Source: an uncultured Prevotellaceae bacterium
GTDB lineage: Bacteria; Bacteroidota; Bacteroidia; Bacteroidales; Bacteroidaceae
Direction of reading: 5' to 3'
NCBI GenBank assembly: GCA_902767775.1
Contig: CACXIP010000004.1
Location: 124,001 to 188,000, forward strand
DNA length: 64,000 bases
The notes under the pieces are model-generated. The model saw nothing but the letters and a program-made list of their open reading frames with translations, did no database searches and was not told the DNA's origin. This document shows positions 44,073 through 52,131 of this stretch, piece after piece; the stretch's first letter is position 1, and the number at the start of each line of letters is the position of its first letter. Both the position numbers and the translations under genes were made by a program.

Positions 44073-45482
44073 TTATTCCTCTGCTGCTGCGCGCTCCTCA
44101 ATCTTCTTGTTGATGTCATCAATCACCTCGTCGGTCAACTCATACTTGGAAATGATAAACATGGCAAGAATCAGCAGGATGGCGGGGATGACGCAAACCA
44201 ACCAAAGGATGCCCTCCTCTGCGAAAGGAGTTTGGTCGATAATCTTGCTGTTATAACCTACATATGCCAAAACTGCAGGACCAACAATGCTTCCGAAAGT
44301 CATACCAGCCTTGAAGAACAATCCAGTCAAAGCATTCACAATACCGGAGATACGGCGTCCGGTGGTGTATTCACCGTAAGAAATCACTTCAGGAACCAAT
44401 GCCCACATATAGCCGGTAGCCACAATCACGCCTGTGCTCTTGATAAACTGTGCCACATAAATCATCATCATGTTAGGATGCTCCATCTTGGAAATGACAT
44501 AGAGCATAGCCATACCGATGATAGCAGCCCCAAGGAAGATGTAGAACATGTTTTTCTTGCCGACCATGCGCTTGAACCATGGGACGAGCGGCATGAATAT
44601 GAATGCAGGAATTGAACCCAAAGCCATGAATATCGACAATTCCTGAGCGGAGCCGTGCAGATTGCTGTTCATAAAATAGGCTCCGGCTGCATTGCCGACC
44701 GACATCATGGCGAAAGCAGTGATGAAGAAGAATGCAAGGACTCTCAATGGGCGGTTGCGGAGGAACTCCATCCAAAGGTCGCTCACCTTTACGGTTTCAG
44801 TGGCCTTCTCATCCATCACAACGCGCTCTTTGCACTGCGAGAAGCAGAACATGAGCAGGCAGAAGCCCACGATGGCATAGATGGTCATTGTAGTGAACCA
44901 TGCCGATGGGTTTTTAGGAAGGCTGTCTGAAGGTGCTCCTGCAATCAAGGCGATGAACAGTGGCAGACCAGAGTTGACGGCAAGACCGCCAAGGTTGGCC
45001 ATAAACATACGTACCGAAGTAAGAATGGTAATCTCGTCGGTGTCGCGCGTCAGCGATGAGTTAAGCGCTCCATACGGCACATTGATAAATGTGTAGAGCA
45101 ATTGCATGGAGACATAGGTAACATATGCGTAAATAATTGATGGTGCAAAGCCATTGTAGAAGCATAAGATGGCGAATCCAGAAAGTGGAATGCCCACATA
45201 AAGCAGATATGAGCGGTATTTTCCGTAACGTGGGTTGCTCTTGTCAATCAATGCACCCACAATGGGGTCCCAGATGACATTTGCCACATTGCCTACAAGG
45301 AACATGACGGCCACTGCGGAGGGGGTAAGTCCGTAGATGTCAGTGTAGAAGAACAGCAGATAAGTACAAATTACCTGAAAGATAAGATTTTGTGCCAGGT
45401 CACCCGAGCCGAAGCCGATGCGCTGTAGCCAATTGAGTTTGTAGAATCCTTTGGATTCCTGATTCACTACGTTATTTGCCAT
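44073..45482 (-). CDS. xynD: GPH-family sugar:cation symporter
   Basis: A 469-residue protein with about twelve membrane helices of the glycoside-pentoside-hexuronide family (MelB/XynP-like). The cytoplasmic loop DIYGLTPSAVAVMFLVGNVANVIWDPIVGALIDK (about 50-85) carries the aspartates of the MelB cation site, and GTGRRISGIVNALTGLF-like sequence is found in the second half. It likely carries xylo-oligosaccharides into the cell for XynB. The C-terminal 30 residues are highly charged. Co-operonic with the esterase upstream (13-bp gap) and xynA downstream. The symbol follows the transporter xynD in P. bryantii; that equivalence is inferred from context. Confidence 0.86.
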   Translation of the reverse strand: MANNVVNQESKGFYKLNWLQRIGFGSGDLAQNLIFQVICTYLLFFYTDIYGLTPSAVAVMFLVGNVANVIWDPIVGALIDKSNPRYGKYRSYLLYVGIPLSGFAILCFYNGFAPSIIYAYVTYVSMQLLYTFINVPYGALNSSLTRDTDEITILTSVRMFMANLGGLAVNSGLPLFIALIAGAPSDSLPKNPSAWFTTMTIYAIVGFCLLMFCFSQCKERVVMDEKATETVKVSDLWMEFLRNRPLRVLAFFFITAFAMMSVGNAAGAYFMNSNLHGSAQELSIFMALGSIPAFIFMPLVPWFKRMVGKKNMFYIFLGAAIIGMAMLYVISKMEHPNMMMIYVAQFIKSTGVIVATGYMWALVPEVISYGEYTTGRRISGIVNALTGLFFKAGMTFGSIVGPAVLAYVGYNSKIIDQTPFAEEGILWLVCVIPAILLILAMFIISKYELTDEVIDDINKKIEERAAAEE

Positions 45483-45495
45483 AATATTTAAGTAT

Positions 45496-46689
45496 TTAAT
45501 ATTTCAGTTTCAGTATTTCTTTCGCAGCATACTCACCCATTGCCTCATAGCCTTTGGCATTGGGGTGGAGCCAGTCTTCCTGCCACTCCTCTCTCAGTTG
45601 GCTGGGGTGATTCTTGTCGCGCATCGCCTCATCGAAGTCAATGAAGCCGTCGGCCTCCTTGTTGGTGCGTATCCAGTTGTTGATGGTTTGTCTCGCGGCT
45701 TCCTTGAATAGGTTGCCCTTGTCATAAAAACTCTTGCCAAACGGAGTGATGGTGGCGAAATAGATTTTCAGTCCTTCGTTATGGGCTTTCTTGATAAATG
45801 TCTGATATGCCCATATCATATCCCTTGCCACTCTCTCGCTTGAACCATTGTTGCCGCCGATGTCGTTGATACCCTCGAAGACAATGACTTTTGTGCATCC
45901 CGACTGACCGAGGATGTCGCGCTCGAAACGGTCAACAGCTGGCTCGCTTAGACCACCATTCAGGACACAGTTGCCACCTATACCGAGGTTGAGCACGCCA
46001 TACTCTTTCTTGCCTTGGGTGTTGAGTACCCGCGACATGATGTCGGGCCAGCGGTTTTGCATGTTGGTCGTCGACCCTCTTCCATCGGTGATGGAGTTGC
46101 CAATGATGGCGATGCACTCCTGGTCCTTCTTCGGAACGTCTATGGCTGAGATATAAAACCAGTGGTCGGTATGTTTCGACCCAGCGAAGGATGTTTTGGG
46201 CTTCGCCTCACCGTTGATGAGGTATGAGGTGGTCCTTGAACCTCTGTGAGAGGTGACTTGTCCACCAGTTTCGTTAAAGTTGATGGTTATAGCCAGTCGC
46301 TGTAAGGGGCGCAGTTTGTATTTGCATAAATCGCTGATGACACATTCTCCGGGGACGAGCCTCACTTCGCGTTCTCCGTCAAAAGTGAGGTATTTGGCGG
46401 TTTTGGCGTCGATGTTGCAGGAGTCAAGGGCATCGGCAATGAAGATGGAGTTTACCAGTGCACCTTGATGGCTGAACTCATTCGACAATTTGAGCCTCAG
46501 ACAATCGCCTCCGACGGAGACTTGTACGATTTGTCGCAGGGAATGATTGCTGAGCAGCTCTGGTGGGTTGTCACTTGGTCCAGTAAATTCCGGGGCGGCA
46601 GCCCATGTCCCCACCCATTCCGTCTGTTGTGCGAAATTGGTGGATGCGCAGAAGAGCGCTACGATAAAAGCAAGAGATTTAAGTTTCAT
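45496..46689 (-). CDS. Secreted GDSL/SGNH hydrolase, probable acetyl-xylan esterase
   Basis: A 397-residue protein with a signal peptide (about 1-21, ending FAQQT), a beta-sandwich first part (about 25-185) and an SGNH hydrolase domain. Catalytic S199 is in GNSITDG; block II glycine in LGIGGN; block III asparagine in GINDIG; D372 and H375 in DWLHPN. It would remove acetyl groups from xylan side chains so that the GH10 enzyme can attack. First gene of the xylan operon. Confidence 0.85.
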   Translation of the reverse strand: MKLKSLAFIVALFCASTNFAQQTEWVGTWAAAPEFTGPSDNPPELLSNHSLRQIVQVSVGGDCLRLKLSNEFSHQGALVNSIFIADALDSCNIDAKTAKYLTFDGEREVRLVPGECVISDLCKYKLRPLQRLAITINFNETGGQVTSHRGSRTTSYLINGEAKPKTSFAGSKHTDHWFYISAIDVPKKDQECIAIIGNSITDGRGSTTNMQNRWPDIMSRVLNTQGKKEYGVLNLGIGGNCVLNGGLSEPAVDRFERDILGQSGCTKVIVFEGINDIGGNNGSSERVARDMIWAYQTFIKKAHNEGLKIYFATITPFGKSFYDKGNLFKEAARQTINNWIRTNKEADGFIDFDEAMRDKNHPSQLREEWQEDWLHPNAKGYEAMGEYAAKEILKLKY

Positions 46690-46711
46690 AGTTGATGGAT
46701 AATTATCTTTG

Positions 46712-46719
46712 CAAAAGTA
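46712..46719 (-). promoter_or_regulatory. -7 element of the xylan operon
   Basis: Minus strand TACTTTTG, 22 bp before the esterase ATG. The -33 region lacks a good TTTG, consistent with an activator-dependent promoter; an upstream dyad (46743-46758) could be its binding site. Confidence 0.6.
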
Positions 46720-46742
46720 CTCTTTTTTTTGAACAAAAACCT

Positions 46743-46758
46743 ATCTATATGTATAGAT
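46743..46758. promoter_or_regulatory. 16-bp dyad upstream of the xylan promoter
   Basis: ATCTATA-TG-TATAGAT, a perfect inverted repeat centred about 31 bp upstream of the -7 element of the xylan operon. It is a candidate operator for a xylan-responsive regulator; none is encoded nearby in this window. Confidence 0.5.
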
Positions 46759-46850
46759 TATTTTAGAGTTTGTTTCATTTTCCCATTTTGTCTTGCAGAA
46801 TACCTAATGATAAGAAGAAAGATGATTTCCCATACCGAATAGTTTGAAAA

Positions 46851-47828
46851 CTACTCATTGGACAGAAATGGAGTGCAGTTTGTGATGGATACCCGATGGG
46901 AAGATACCTCTGCACTGTCAGCAGTGAGGGTCACGGTGACAGCACAACCGCCTTTGTGGATGGGACGGAGAGCATCGAAGATGAAGTTGCCGATGCTGTA
47001 GAAAATGGTAGCACCATGGTATTGTTCCGTGGGTTGGAGTGTGTGGGAGTGGTGACCTATAATGAGGTTGGCTCCGGCATCGACAAGACGGTGAGCATCA
47101 ACCACCTGCTGGAGAACGGGACGAAACGTGTTTTCCCCACCCCAATGAAGTGTGACGATAATATAGTCTGAGGGTGATGATTGCCGCAGAGAAGCCACGC
47201 GTGCCACCAAACTGTCCATGGGTTCTTGGCTCACACAGGGTTTTTCGGGCAAATAGGCATAGTTTTCCAAGGCGAGGCGAAGTGATGGCAACAGCCATAC
47301 GCGGCGTGGTGAATCAGCGAGCAGCACAGGCTGTGCTGCCTCCCTCATATTGGCTCCAGCCCCCACCGGCACCATCCCCGCCTCACGGATATTGTCACGG
47401 GTGGAGAGCAGTCCGCGCCGTCCTTGGTCGATACTGTGATTGTTGGCCAGGTTGAGATGGGTGATGCCATGCTGCCGCAATGTTTGCAGGTGTTCTGGGT
47501 CTGCACGGAAAATATATTTCTTCTGCATTGGAGCAACAATATGTGTGGCAGGGCACTCCAGGTTGGCGATGACCAAGTCGGAGGCAGCAAAGAGGGAGTC
47601 TACGGAAGGGGAGAAGAGCACCTCCACCCCTGCTGTGTCTACTCGCTCACGCACACCACGGTCAAGAAGAAGGTCACCGACAAAAGTGAGGGATAAAACC
47701 CTTTTCCTGCCCTCACTAAAAGTAAGGGAAGACACTTCTCCTCTGCCCCCACCACAAAAAGGAGGGGAAGCCATGAGCAAAGGCATTCCGCAGAGGAATA
47801 TGAGTATGGATAGGGTGAGTGAGCGCAA
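46851..47828 (-). CDS. CapA-like (PGA_cap metallophosphatase fold) protein
   Basis: A 325-residue secreted protein with signal peptide (about 1-20). Residues about 44-315 match the CapA/PGA-synthesis family: LTFVGDLLLDRGVR, SDLVIANLECP, HLNLANNHSIDQG, VTLHWGGE and LIIGHHSHTLQP, which together give the metal-binding set of a calcineurin-like phosphoesterase. Members take part in polyglutamate capsule making or act as phosphatases; no capB, capC or capD gene is seen here, so capsule synthesis is unproven. Residues 21-43 (SPPFCGGGRGE...) look like a hairpin repeat translated in frame (47710-47770), breaking the usual signal-to-domain junction. Stops 139 bp before the xylan -7 element. Confidence 0.82.
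   Translation of the reverse strand: MRSLTLSILIFLCGMPLLMASPPFCGGGRGEVSSLTFSEGRKRVLSLTFVGDLLLDRGVRERVDTAGVEVLFSPSVDSLFAASDLVIANLECPATHIVAPMQKKYIFRADPEHLQTLRQHGITHLNLANNHSIDQGRRGLLSTRDNIREAGMVPVGAGANMREAAQPVLLADSPRRVWLLPSLRLALENYAYLPEKPCVSQEPMDSLVARVASLRQSSPSDYIIVTLHWGGENTFRPVLQQVVDAHRLVDAGANLIIGHHSHTLQPTEQYHGATIFYSIGNFIFDALRPIHKGGCAVTVTLTADSAEVSSHRVSITNCTPFLSNE
47710..47770. repeat. Two hairpins inside the CapA-like coding region
   Basis: CCCTCACT / AGTAAGGG (47710-47728) and CTTCTCCTC / GAGGGGAAG (47735-47743 with 47762-47770). They encode residues about 21-40, a Gly/Pro/Ser-rich stretch unlike the flanking protein, and resemble the CCCTCC-type hairpins at 14963, 41918 and 47858. Confidence 0.55.
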
Positions 47829-47857
47829 AGGAGAAATACTAATGAAAAAGTGAGAGA

Positions 47858-47889
47858 AAACCCCTCCCCTTGTGGGTAGGGAGGGGTTT
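47858..47889 (-). terminator. Hairpin terminator/repeat after the DUF3160 gene
   Basis: A perfect 11-bp stem AAACCCCTCCC / GGGAGGGGTTT. On the minus strand it is followed by TTTTCTCTC, so it may end the DUF3160 message; it also belongs to the same hairpin family as the neighbouring elements. Confidence 0.6.
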
Positions 47890-47909
47890 AGGATAATCGG
47901 GATGGGGTG

Positions 47910-50282
47910 TCAGCACCCAGTACCGTAGAAGACGGTCTCGTTGGGAACCGGTTTGGTATTGATTGGGATGATGATTTCCTTCATCCATGATGGCTTGCCC
48001 GTATTCGGATAAGTCTTCAGCTTCTCCTGCCACTCTTCGTCGGTGAGACGTGGTTGGTCAACGGGCTGTTTGAACTCACGATAGGAGAACACGCCACCGC
48101 GCATGAGGTAGAGATAACCATCCACCTCCACCACGACATACATCTCATCAGCGGGTCCTACAGCCTCGAAAAGGATGGAAGGTTCCGGATTGTTGTCGCC
48201 GTTGGCTGTATAGACATCAGCCACAACGGCGATAGACTTGTCAGCACCCTGCACGTCATACCATCCCATCAGACTTTGGTTGGGTTCCTTGATGAGTTCG
48301 AGCGACAGGTTCTCAAAGGTGGCACCGATATAGCGTATATGGTCATACTCCTCATTGGTGAGTCTCTTGCCATCCAATTCCTTGAGGCTGGTGTTGAGGA
48401 AGAATTCCGCCTCGTCTTTGATGTCCTCTGTGATGCTGATGATGTCATCGGTGAGCAGTTTGTATTTGGAGAACACACCACGGGTATTGTCAATGAGTTG
48501 GATGGCCTTTCTCCAGAAACCTGTGTTGGGCTCCACAAACCCAGTCACCGTCGGTGCCGGCAGACTGCCATCACCACACTCTGCAGCCATGGGTTGCTTG
48601 GCATAGAGGATGGCGTCGTGCTTGAGTTCTGCCCATGAGGCGAGTGTAGCGTTGAGGTTCTTCTTGTTCCACTGTGGGACTTTCATGAAATAAGGCAGGC
48701 GGGCATCATCGAAGGTGTTGAGCGTATTGAGTGTGGACAGCCATTGGTTGGCAATGCACACATTCCAGTCGGTAGCATTCATCACCGCCTTCACCTTGTT
48801 GAGGTTGGGTATGAAGCCCTCCCATTGCTTGTCCTGCTTGAGTTCGTTGATGAGGATGCGCTCAGCAGCATAACTGCCCATGGCGGCCATCACGTCGAGA
48901 CCCATCGGCACGTCGCGCTTGGTCTCCATGTTGTCATAGTCGGCCATTTCCAACAGCACTTCGGCGTCTGGCTGGTAGCGCTGCGGCATAAAGTTGATTT
49001 TGTTGTGGGACGTGCGCTCAAATTTGGGCCGTATACGGGTCTGTTTCTCCGCAATCACATCAATACGATTGCGGAAATTGTCCATTAGCTTACCATCCTT
49101 CATCAACTGAGCCACGGTGACACCCTGCTCCTTCAGCACATCGCCTACTTGGATGATGGTGATGTTGTCGGGAGCGCCCATGAGATAGGTAATAGGCTCA
49201 AAAACGCTGTCGTATGCCTTTTTCAAATCAGCATTGGAGCGCAAGGCATCGGCAATAAGGGCGGCACATCTTAACTTGAAACGATCATCGGTGCCGAAGG
49301 GAACAGTCTGCAGCCACATCATCGCACGGAAATACTTCTTGCACTGTTCAGAGCGAGTGTAGTGCCCGCGGGGCTTGAACAGCCCGTAGGCGAACTTCAC
49401 ATTCTGATAACCGAGGAATTGTGAGTAGGCATCCTTGGCATTTATGCTTTTCTCCACTTCATCTTTTGCCATTTCGGCATAGTTGGCAGGTACCGAAAGA
49501 GCCTTTCCGCTGATGAGTTGGTGGGCAACAGCGAAGTAAGCAGTGTTCCACTGGGCACACTCACGCATCGTGGCATTAGATGCACTGGATGCCAAGGTAT
49601 TCATGTGTTTGTGGAGTTTTTGGCACATGTTCTGCATGATATCACTCAACTTGCCTTCCTCCACCTTTCGCATCATCGTGTCGAAATAGAGATGGAAGAG
49701 TTGCAGATAAAGGTCGGTGGTGACGAAATTGGGAAACATGCAGTAGTCATTCTTCTCATACACCTGGAAAATCTGCTCATTGTCGGCTTCTACGATGCCA
49801 AATCCGTATTTGGAGAGGTGTGTCTTTATCTCTGTGGGGAACACCTCCAGTTGGAACGGATTGACAAGGTTGTCGAGGTTGACTATTCCTGTTGAGGAGG
49901 TGAAGTTGCGTTTGCGCAGTTCGTCTTCCCTCGCCTTGAGTTTGTTGATGAAAGCAGTCTCTTTGGCGGTGTATTTGACAGGAGCCATCTTCTCCTCTTC
50001 TAAGGCACGTTTCCATGCCAGTTCGTCATACCACGATGTGGTGTTGAAGAGTTGTCTCAGTTCGCTGCTGTTGAAAAGGTATCCCTGTTTGGCGGCAAAA
50101 GAGTTGCGCAGGGCACGGAGCTCGCAGATGTTGAGTTGCGAGATATCCATGTTCAGGTCCACTTTGCGGAGATTCTCCACATTGATTTTCCCTTTTCCTG
50201 GGATGATGATGGGTTTTGTCTCCTGGGCGGCGACGGTGAGCGTCGCCATAAGCGCAGTGAGCAAAGCAAGCATTTTTCTCAT
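47910..50282 (-). CDS. Secreted DUF3160 protein
   Basis: A 790-residue protein with a signal peptide (about 1-20, ending TVAAQ). The body matches the DUF3160 family, in Bacteroidetes usually large secreted proteins of unknown role: NDYCMFPNFVTTDLYLQLFHLYFDTMMRKVEE (about 165-200) and the C-terminal VADVYTANGDNNPEPSILFEAVGPADEMYVVVEVDGYLYLMRGGVFSYREF are typical. No catalytic motif is evident. Start: ATG 50282 (MRKMLALL); an ATG two codons earlier (50288) is equally possible, whereas a longer frame to 50357 would overlap the previous gene. Twenty-five bp after a small secreted gene, with which it probably works. Confidence 0.75.
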   Translation of the reverse strand: MRKMLALLTALMATLTVAAQETKPIIIPGKGKINVENLRKVDLNMDISQLNICELRALRNSFAAKQGYLFNSSELRQLFNTTSWYDELAWKRALEEEKMAPVKYTAKETAFINKLKAREDELRKRNFTSSTGIVNLDNLVNPFQLEVFPTEIKTHLSKYGFGIVEADNEQIFQVYEKNDYCMFPNFVTTDLYLQLFHLYFDTMMRKVEEGKLSDIMQNMCQKLHKHMNTLASSASNATMRECAQWNTAYFAVAHQLISGKALSVPANYAEMAKDEVEKSINAKDAYSQFLGYQNVKFAYGLFKPRGHYTRSEQCKKYFRAMMWLQTVPFGTDDRFKLRCAALIADALRSNADLKKAYDSVFEPITYLMGAPDNITIIQVGDVLKEQGVTVAQLMKDGKLMDNFRNRIDVIAEKQTRIRPKFERTSHNKINFMPQRYQPDAEVLLEMADYDNMETKRDVPMGLDVMAAMGSYAAERILINELKQDKQWEGFIPNLNKVKAVMNATDWNVCIANQWLSTLNTLNTFDDARLPYFMKVPQWNKKNLNATLASWAELKHDAILYAKQPMAAECGDGSLPAPTVTGFVEPNTGFWRKAIQLIDNTRGVFSKYKLLTDDIISITEDIKDEAEFFLNTSLKELDGKRLTNEEYDHIRYIGATFENLSLELIKEPNQSLMGWYDVQGADKSIAVVADVYTANGDNNPEPSILFEAVGPADEMYVVVEVDGYLYLMRGGVFSYREFKQPVDQPRLTDEEWQEKLKTYPNTGKPSWMKEIIIPINTKPVPNETVFYGTGC

Positions 50283-50307
50283 AGTCATAAAAGATTTGGT
50301 GTTGTTG

Positions 50308-50805
50308 TCATTCTGAAGAATAGTTGAATACTGAGAGTGCCGCCTCTTGTGACACATTGGCGGCGAGGAAGCGTCGTGCGCCGAGACCGAATTTTCGCCA
50401 TTCGTGTTCTAAGACCACATAGTGTCCGTCGGTGGTTGTCTGAAGCGTACGAACACGTCCGTCAACGAAACAGAAGTCACGCAGGATTCCTCCCAAGCGC
50501 GAACCCATCCACAGGGCGCGGATGTGCCCGCGGTGGTTTTTGAAGATGAAGAGCCTCCGTGCCATGACGGGGTCGAAGCGTGTGGTCTTCACCACACCGA
50601 CGAGGGCATCCTCCGACCCGTCGCCGTCCACATCGCCCGTGCAGAACTGATAGACCTCAAATGGCAGCCTGTGGCGGTCGGTGGTGGAGTCGGTGGTGAG
50701 CACCAGGTATGAGAGGGTGTCATTGACCTTCTCCAAGGTAAACCGCTGGGCCATCGTCAAGATGGTCCACAGACACATCATCGAGAGCATCATCAAGTGT
50801 CGCAT
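50308..50805 (-). CDS. Small secreted protein with a DxDxDG-type calcium motif
   Basis: A 165-residue protein with a signal peptide (about 1-20, MRHLMMLSMMCLWTILTMAQ) and a CTGDVDGDGSEDALVG motif near 60, the FG-GAP/EF-hand-like calcium loop. The rest is beta-rich (RRLFIFKNHRGHIRALWMGSRLGG). I do not recognise a named family beyond that. The ATG at 50805 is preferred; an in-frame ATG at 50820 adds only five residues. It sits between the lipoprotein gene and the DUF3160 gene, probably in the same operon. Confidence 0.65.
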   Translation of the reverse strand: MRHLMMLSMMCLWTILTMAQRFTLEKVNDTLSYLVLTTDSTTDRHRLPFEVYQFCTGDVDGDGSEDALVGVVKTTRFDPVMARRLFIFKNHRGHIRALWMGSRLGGILRDFCFVDGRVRTLQTTTDGHYVVLEHEWRKFGLGARRFLAANVSQEAALSVFNYSSE

Positions 50806-50836
50806 GGCCTTTTCGGGCAATGAGTTGTCTGTCGTG

Positions 50837-52012
50837 CTATAGGAATTTGGCGATGTCCGCCTCTATATTTTTGATTTGCTGCGGTCCAAGTTCTACCTTG
50901 TTCTCGCGGCTGATGATATAGTCGATGGGCAGGCTTTGTGCCTGATGGAGGTATGACTGTGTATTCGACCCATCGTCACGAACCGAAATCCATGGCAGTG
51001 CAGCGGTCTGGGTCTTCCAGAAATGCTCGTCTTCATCAAGCGATACCTGGTAGATTTCCAGTCCTCGGTCATGGTATTTGGTGTAGAGTTCGCGCAGGGC
51101 GATGATGCGCTGCATCGACCCTTCTGCACCGAAGAGATGGAAGTCGAGCAACACTACCTTTCCCTTCAGGTCGGTGAGTCTGCGTGTCACTCCCTTGTTG
51201 TCGGGCAGCACGATGTCGATGATGTCGGTGACGACCACCTTGTTGGCGTCGATGGTGAGTCCTTCCTGCTCTGCCTGCATGATGCGCTTGGTCTTCATCG
51301 CCTCAAGCGTGATGTTGTGCAAGTTCTCTCCTCTGAGTGATTTGGGGTGGAAGGTGTCCCAACTGGTGGCGACTGCGGAGAATGGCTTCACGTCATCGAT
51401 GTCACGCCGTGGGTCAAACACCATCATATAGGAACCACCTACGATGATGCCCTGAAAGAGGGCAAAATACGATGATGCCTTGCCTGGCTCCTTATAGATG
51501 TAGTTGTTCATCACATCTTTCTTATATGCAGCCACGGTGGCAAGGATGCTGTCGCCCACGGCATTGGCATTGAGGTCGGGTGCTTCAACAATTTTCTTGG
51601 CAAGTGCCTGCAACTGTATCTGCTTGAGGGCGAGTTCGCGGATGGTTGCATTGCTCTCACCGCCCTCAATCGTGTAGTTGGATGCCATGGTGGGATATGC
51701 AGCCTTCACTGTGATGGTCTCGGTGGAGTCGACTGCGAAGTTGATGATTTGCTGAGCGATGCGCAGGCGGTAGAAGTCGGGTGCGTCAGCGGGTGTTTCC
51801 CGTGAGAAGGAGAACGTGCCGTCGGCTGTGAGTTTGACGGAGTCAATCTTCTGAGGTCCGTCGAGTGCCATGTTCTCCAGATAGAGCATGGAGTCGGCAG
51901 CCTCAGTGATGGTGCCTTCTATCTTGAAATTTCCATTGCTGCATGCAGTAAGGCAAAGTGCAGCCACGATGGCGGCTGCGGGCATCAAGCCCCTTTTCAT
52001 TTTCATTTTCAT
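50837..52012 (-). CDS. DUF4369/thioredoxin-like lipoprotein without the CxxC pair
   Basis: A 391-residue lipoprotein (lipidation at C24, LTAC). Residues about 28-110 resemble the DUF4369 domain (FKIEGTITEAADSMLYLENM), a helical linker follows, and about 270-391 is a thioredoxin/AhpC-TSA-like domain (KGKVVLLDFHLFGAEGSMQRIIALRELY, LEIYQVSLDEDEHFWKTQTAALPWISV). At the place of the CxxC redox motif there are alanine (A296) and serine (S299), so it cannot act as a thiol oxidoreductase by the usual route. It may have become a binding or scaffold protein. Own promoter at 52036-52066. Confidence 0.8.
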   Translation of the reverse strand: MKMKMKRGLMPAAAIVAALCLTACSNGNFKIEGTITEAADSMLYLENMALDGPQKIDSVKLTADGTFSFSRETPADAPDFYRLRIAQQIINFAVDSTETITVKAAYPTMASNYTIEGGESNATIRELALKQIQLQALAKKIVEAPDLNANAVGDSILATVAAYKKDVMNNYIYKEPGKASSYFALFQGIIVGGSYMMVFDPRRDIDDVKPFSAVATSWDTFHPKSLRGENLHNITLEAMKTKRIMQAEQEGLTIDANKVVVTDIIDIVLPDNKGVTRRLTDLKGKVVLLDFHLFGAEGSMQRIIALRELYTKYHDRGLEIYQVSLDEDEHFWKTQTAALPWISVRDDGSNTQSYLHQAQSLPIDYIISRENKVELGPQQIKNIEADIAKFL

Positions 52013-52035
52013 TTACGTATTTTGATTTTTCAGTG

Positions 52036-52066
52036 CAAAAATAGCGAAAGTAGTAGTAATATCAAA
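52036..52066 (-). promoter_or_regulatory. Promoter of the thioredoxin-like lipoprotein gene
   Basis: On the minus strand TTTG at 52066-52063, 19-nt spacer, TATTTTTG at 52043-52036: a full consensus. It may also drive the small secreted gene, DUF3160 and capA-like genes downstream. Confidence 0.8.
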
Positions 52067-52081
52067 AATTTTTGGGCACAA

Positions 52082-52114
52082 AAAAGTCGGACACCACTTG
52101 GATGTCCGACTTTT
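52082..52114 (-). terminator. Terminator after the BACON/OB lipoprotein gene
   Basis: Stem AAAAGTCGGACA / TGTCCGACTTTT with a 9-nt loop, flanked by A and T runs so that it works on either strand. It lies 18 bp after the stop of the BACON/OB gene and just before the next promoter. Confidence 0.85.
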
Positions 52115-52131
52115 ATTAGGAGTGCAGTAGA

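Noticed and set aside
46704..46711. Plus-strand TATCTTTG back to back with the xylan -7 element
   Set aside because: It would point toward genes encoded on the opposite strand with no plus-strand gene to express, so it is probably fortuitous.
47701..47889. Hairpin block near the CapA-like gene as an insertion sequence or CRISPR
   Set aside because: No transposase, no uniform repeats with spacers; only individual hairpins.
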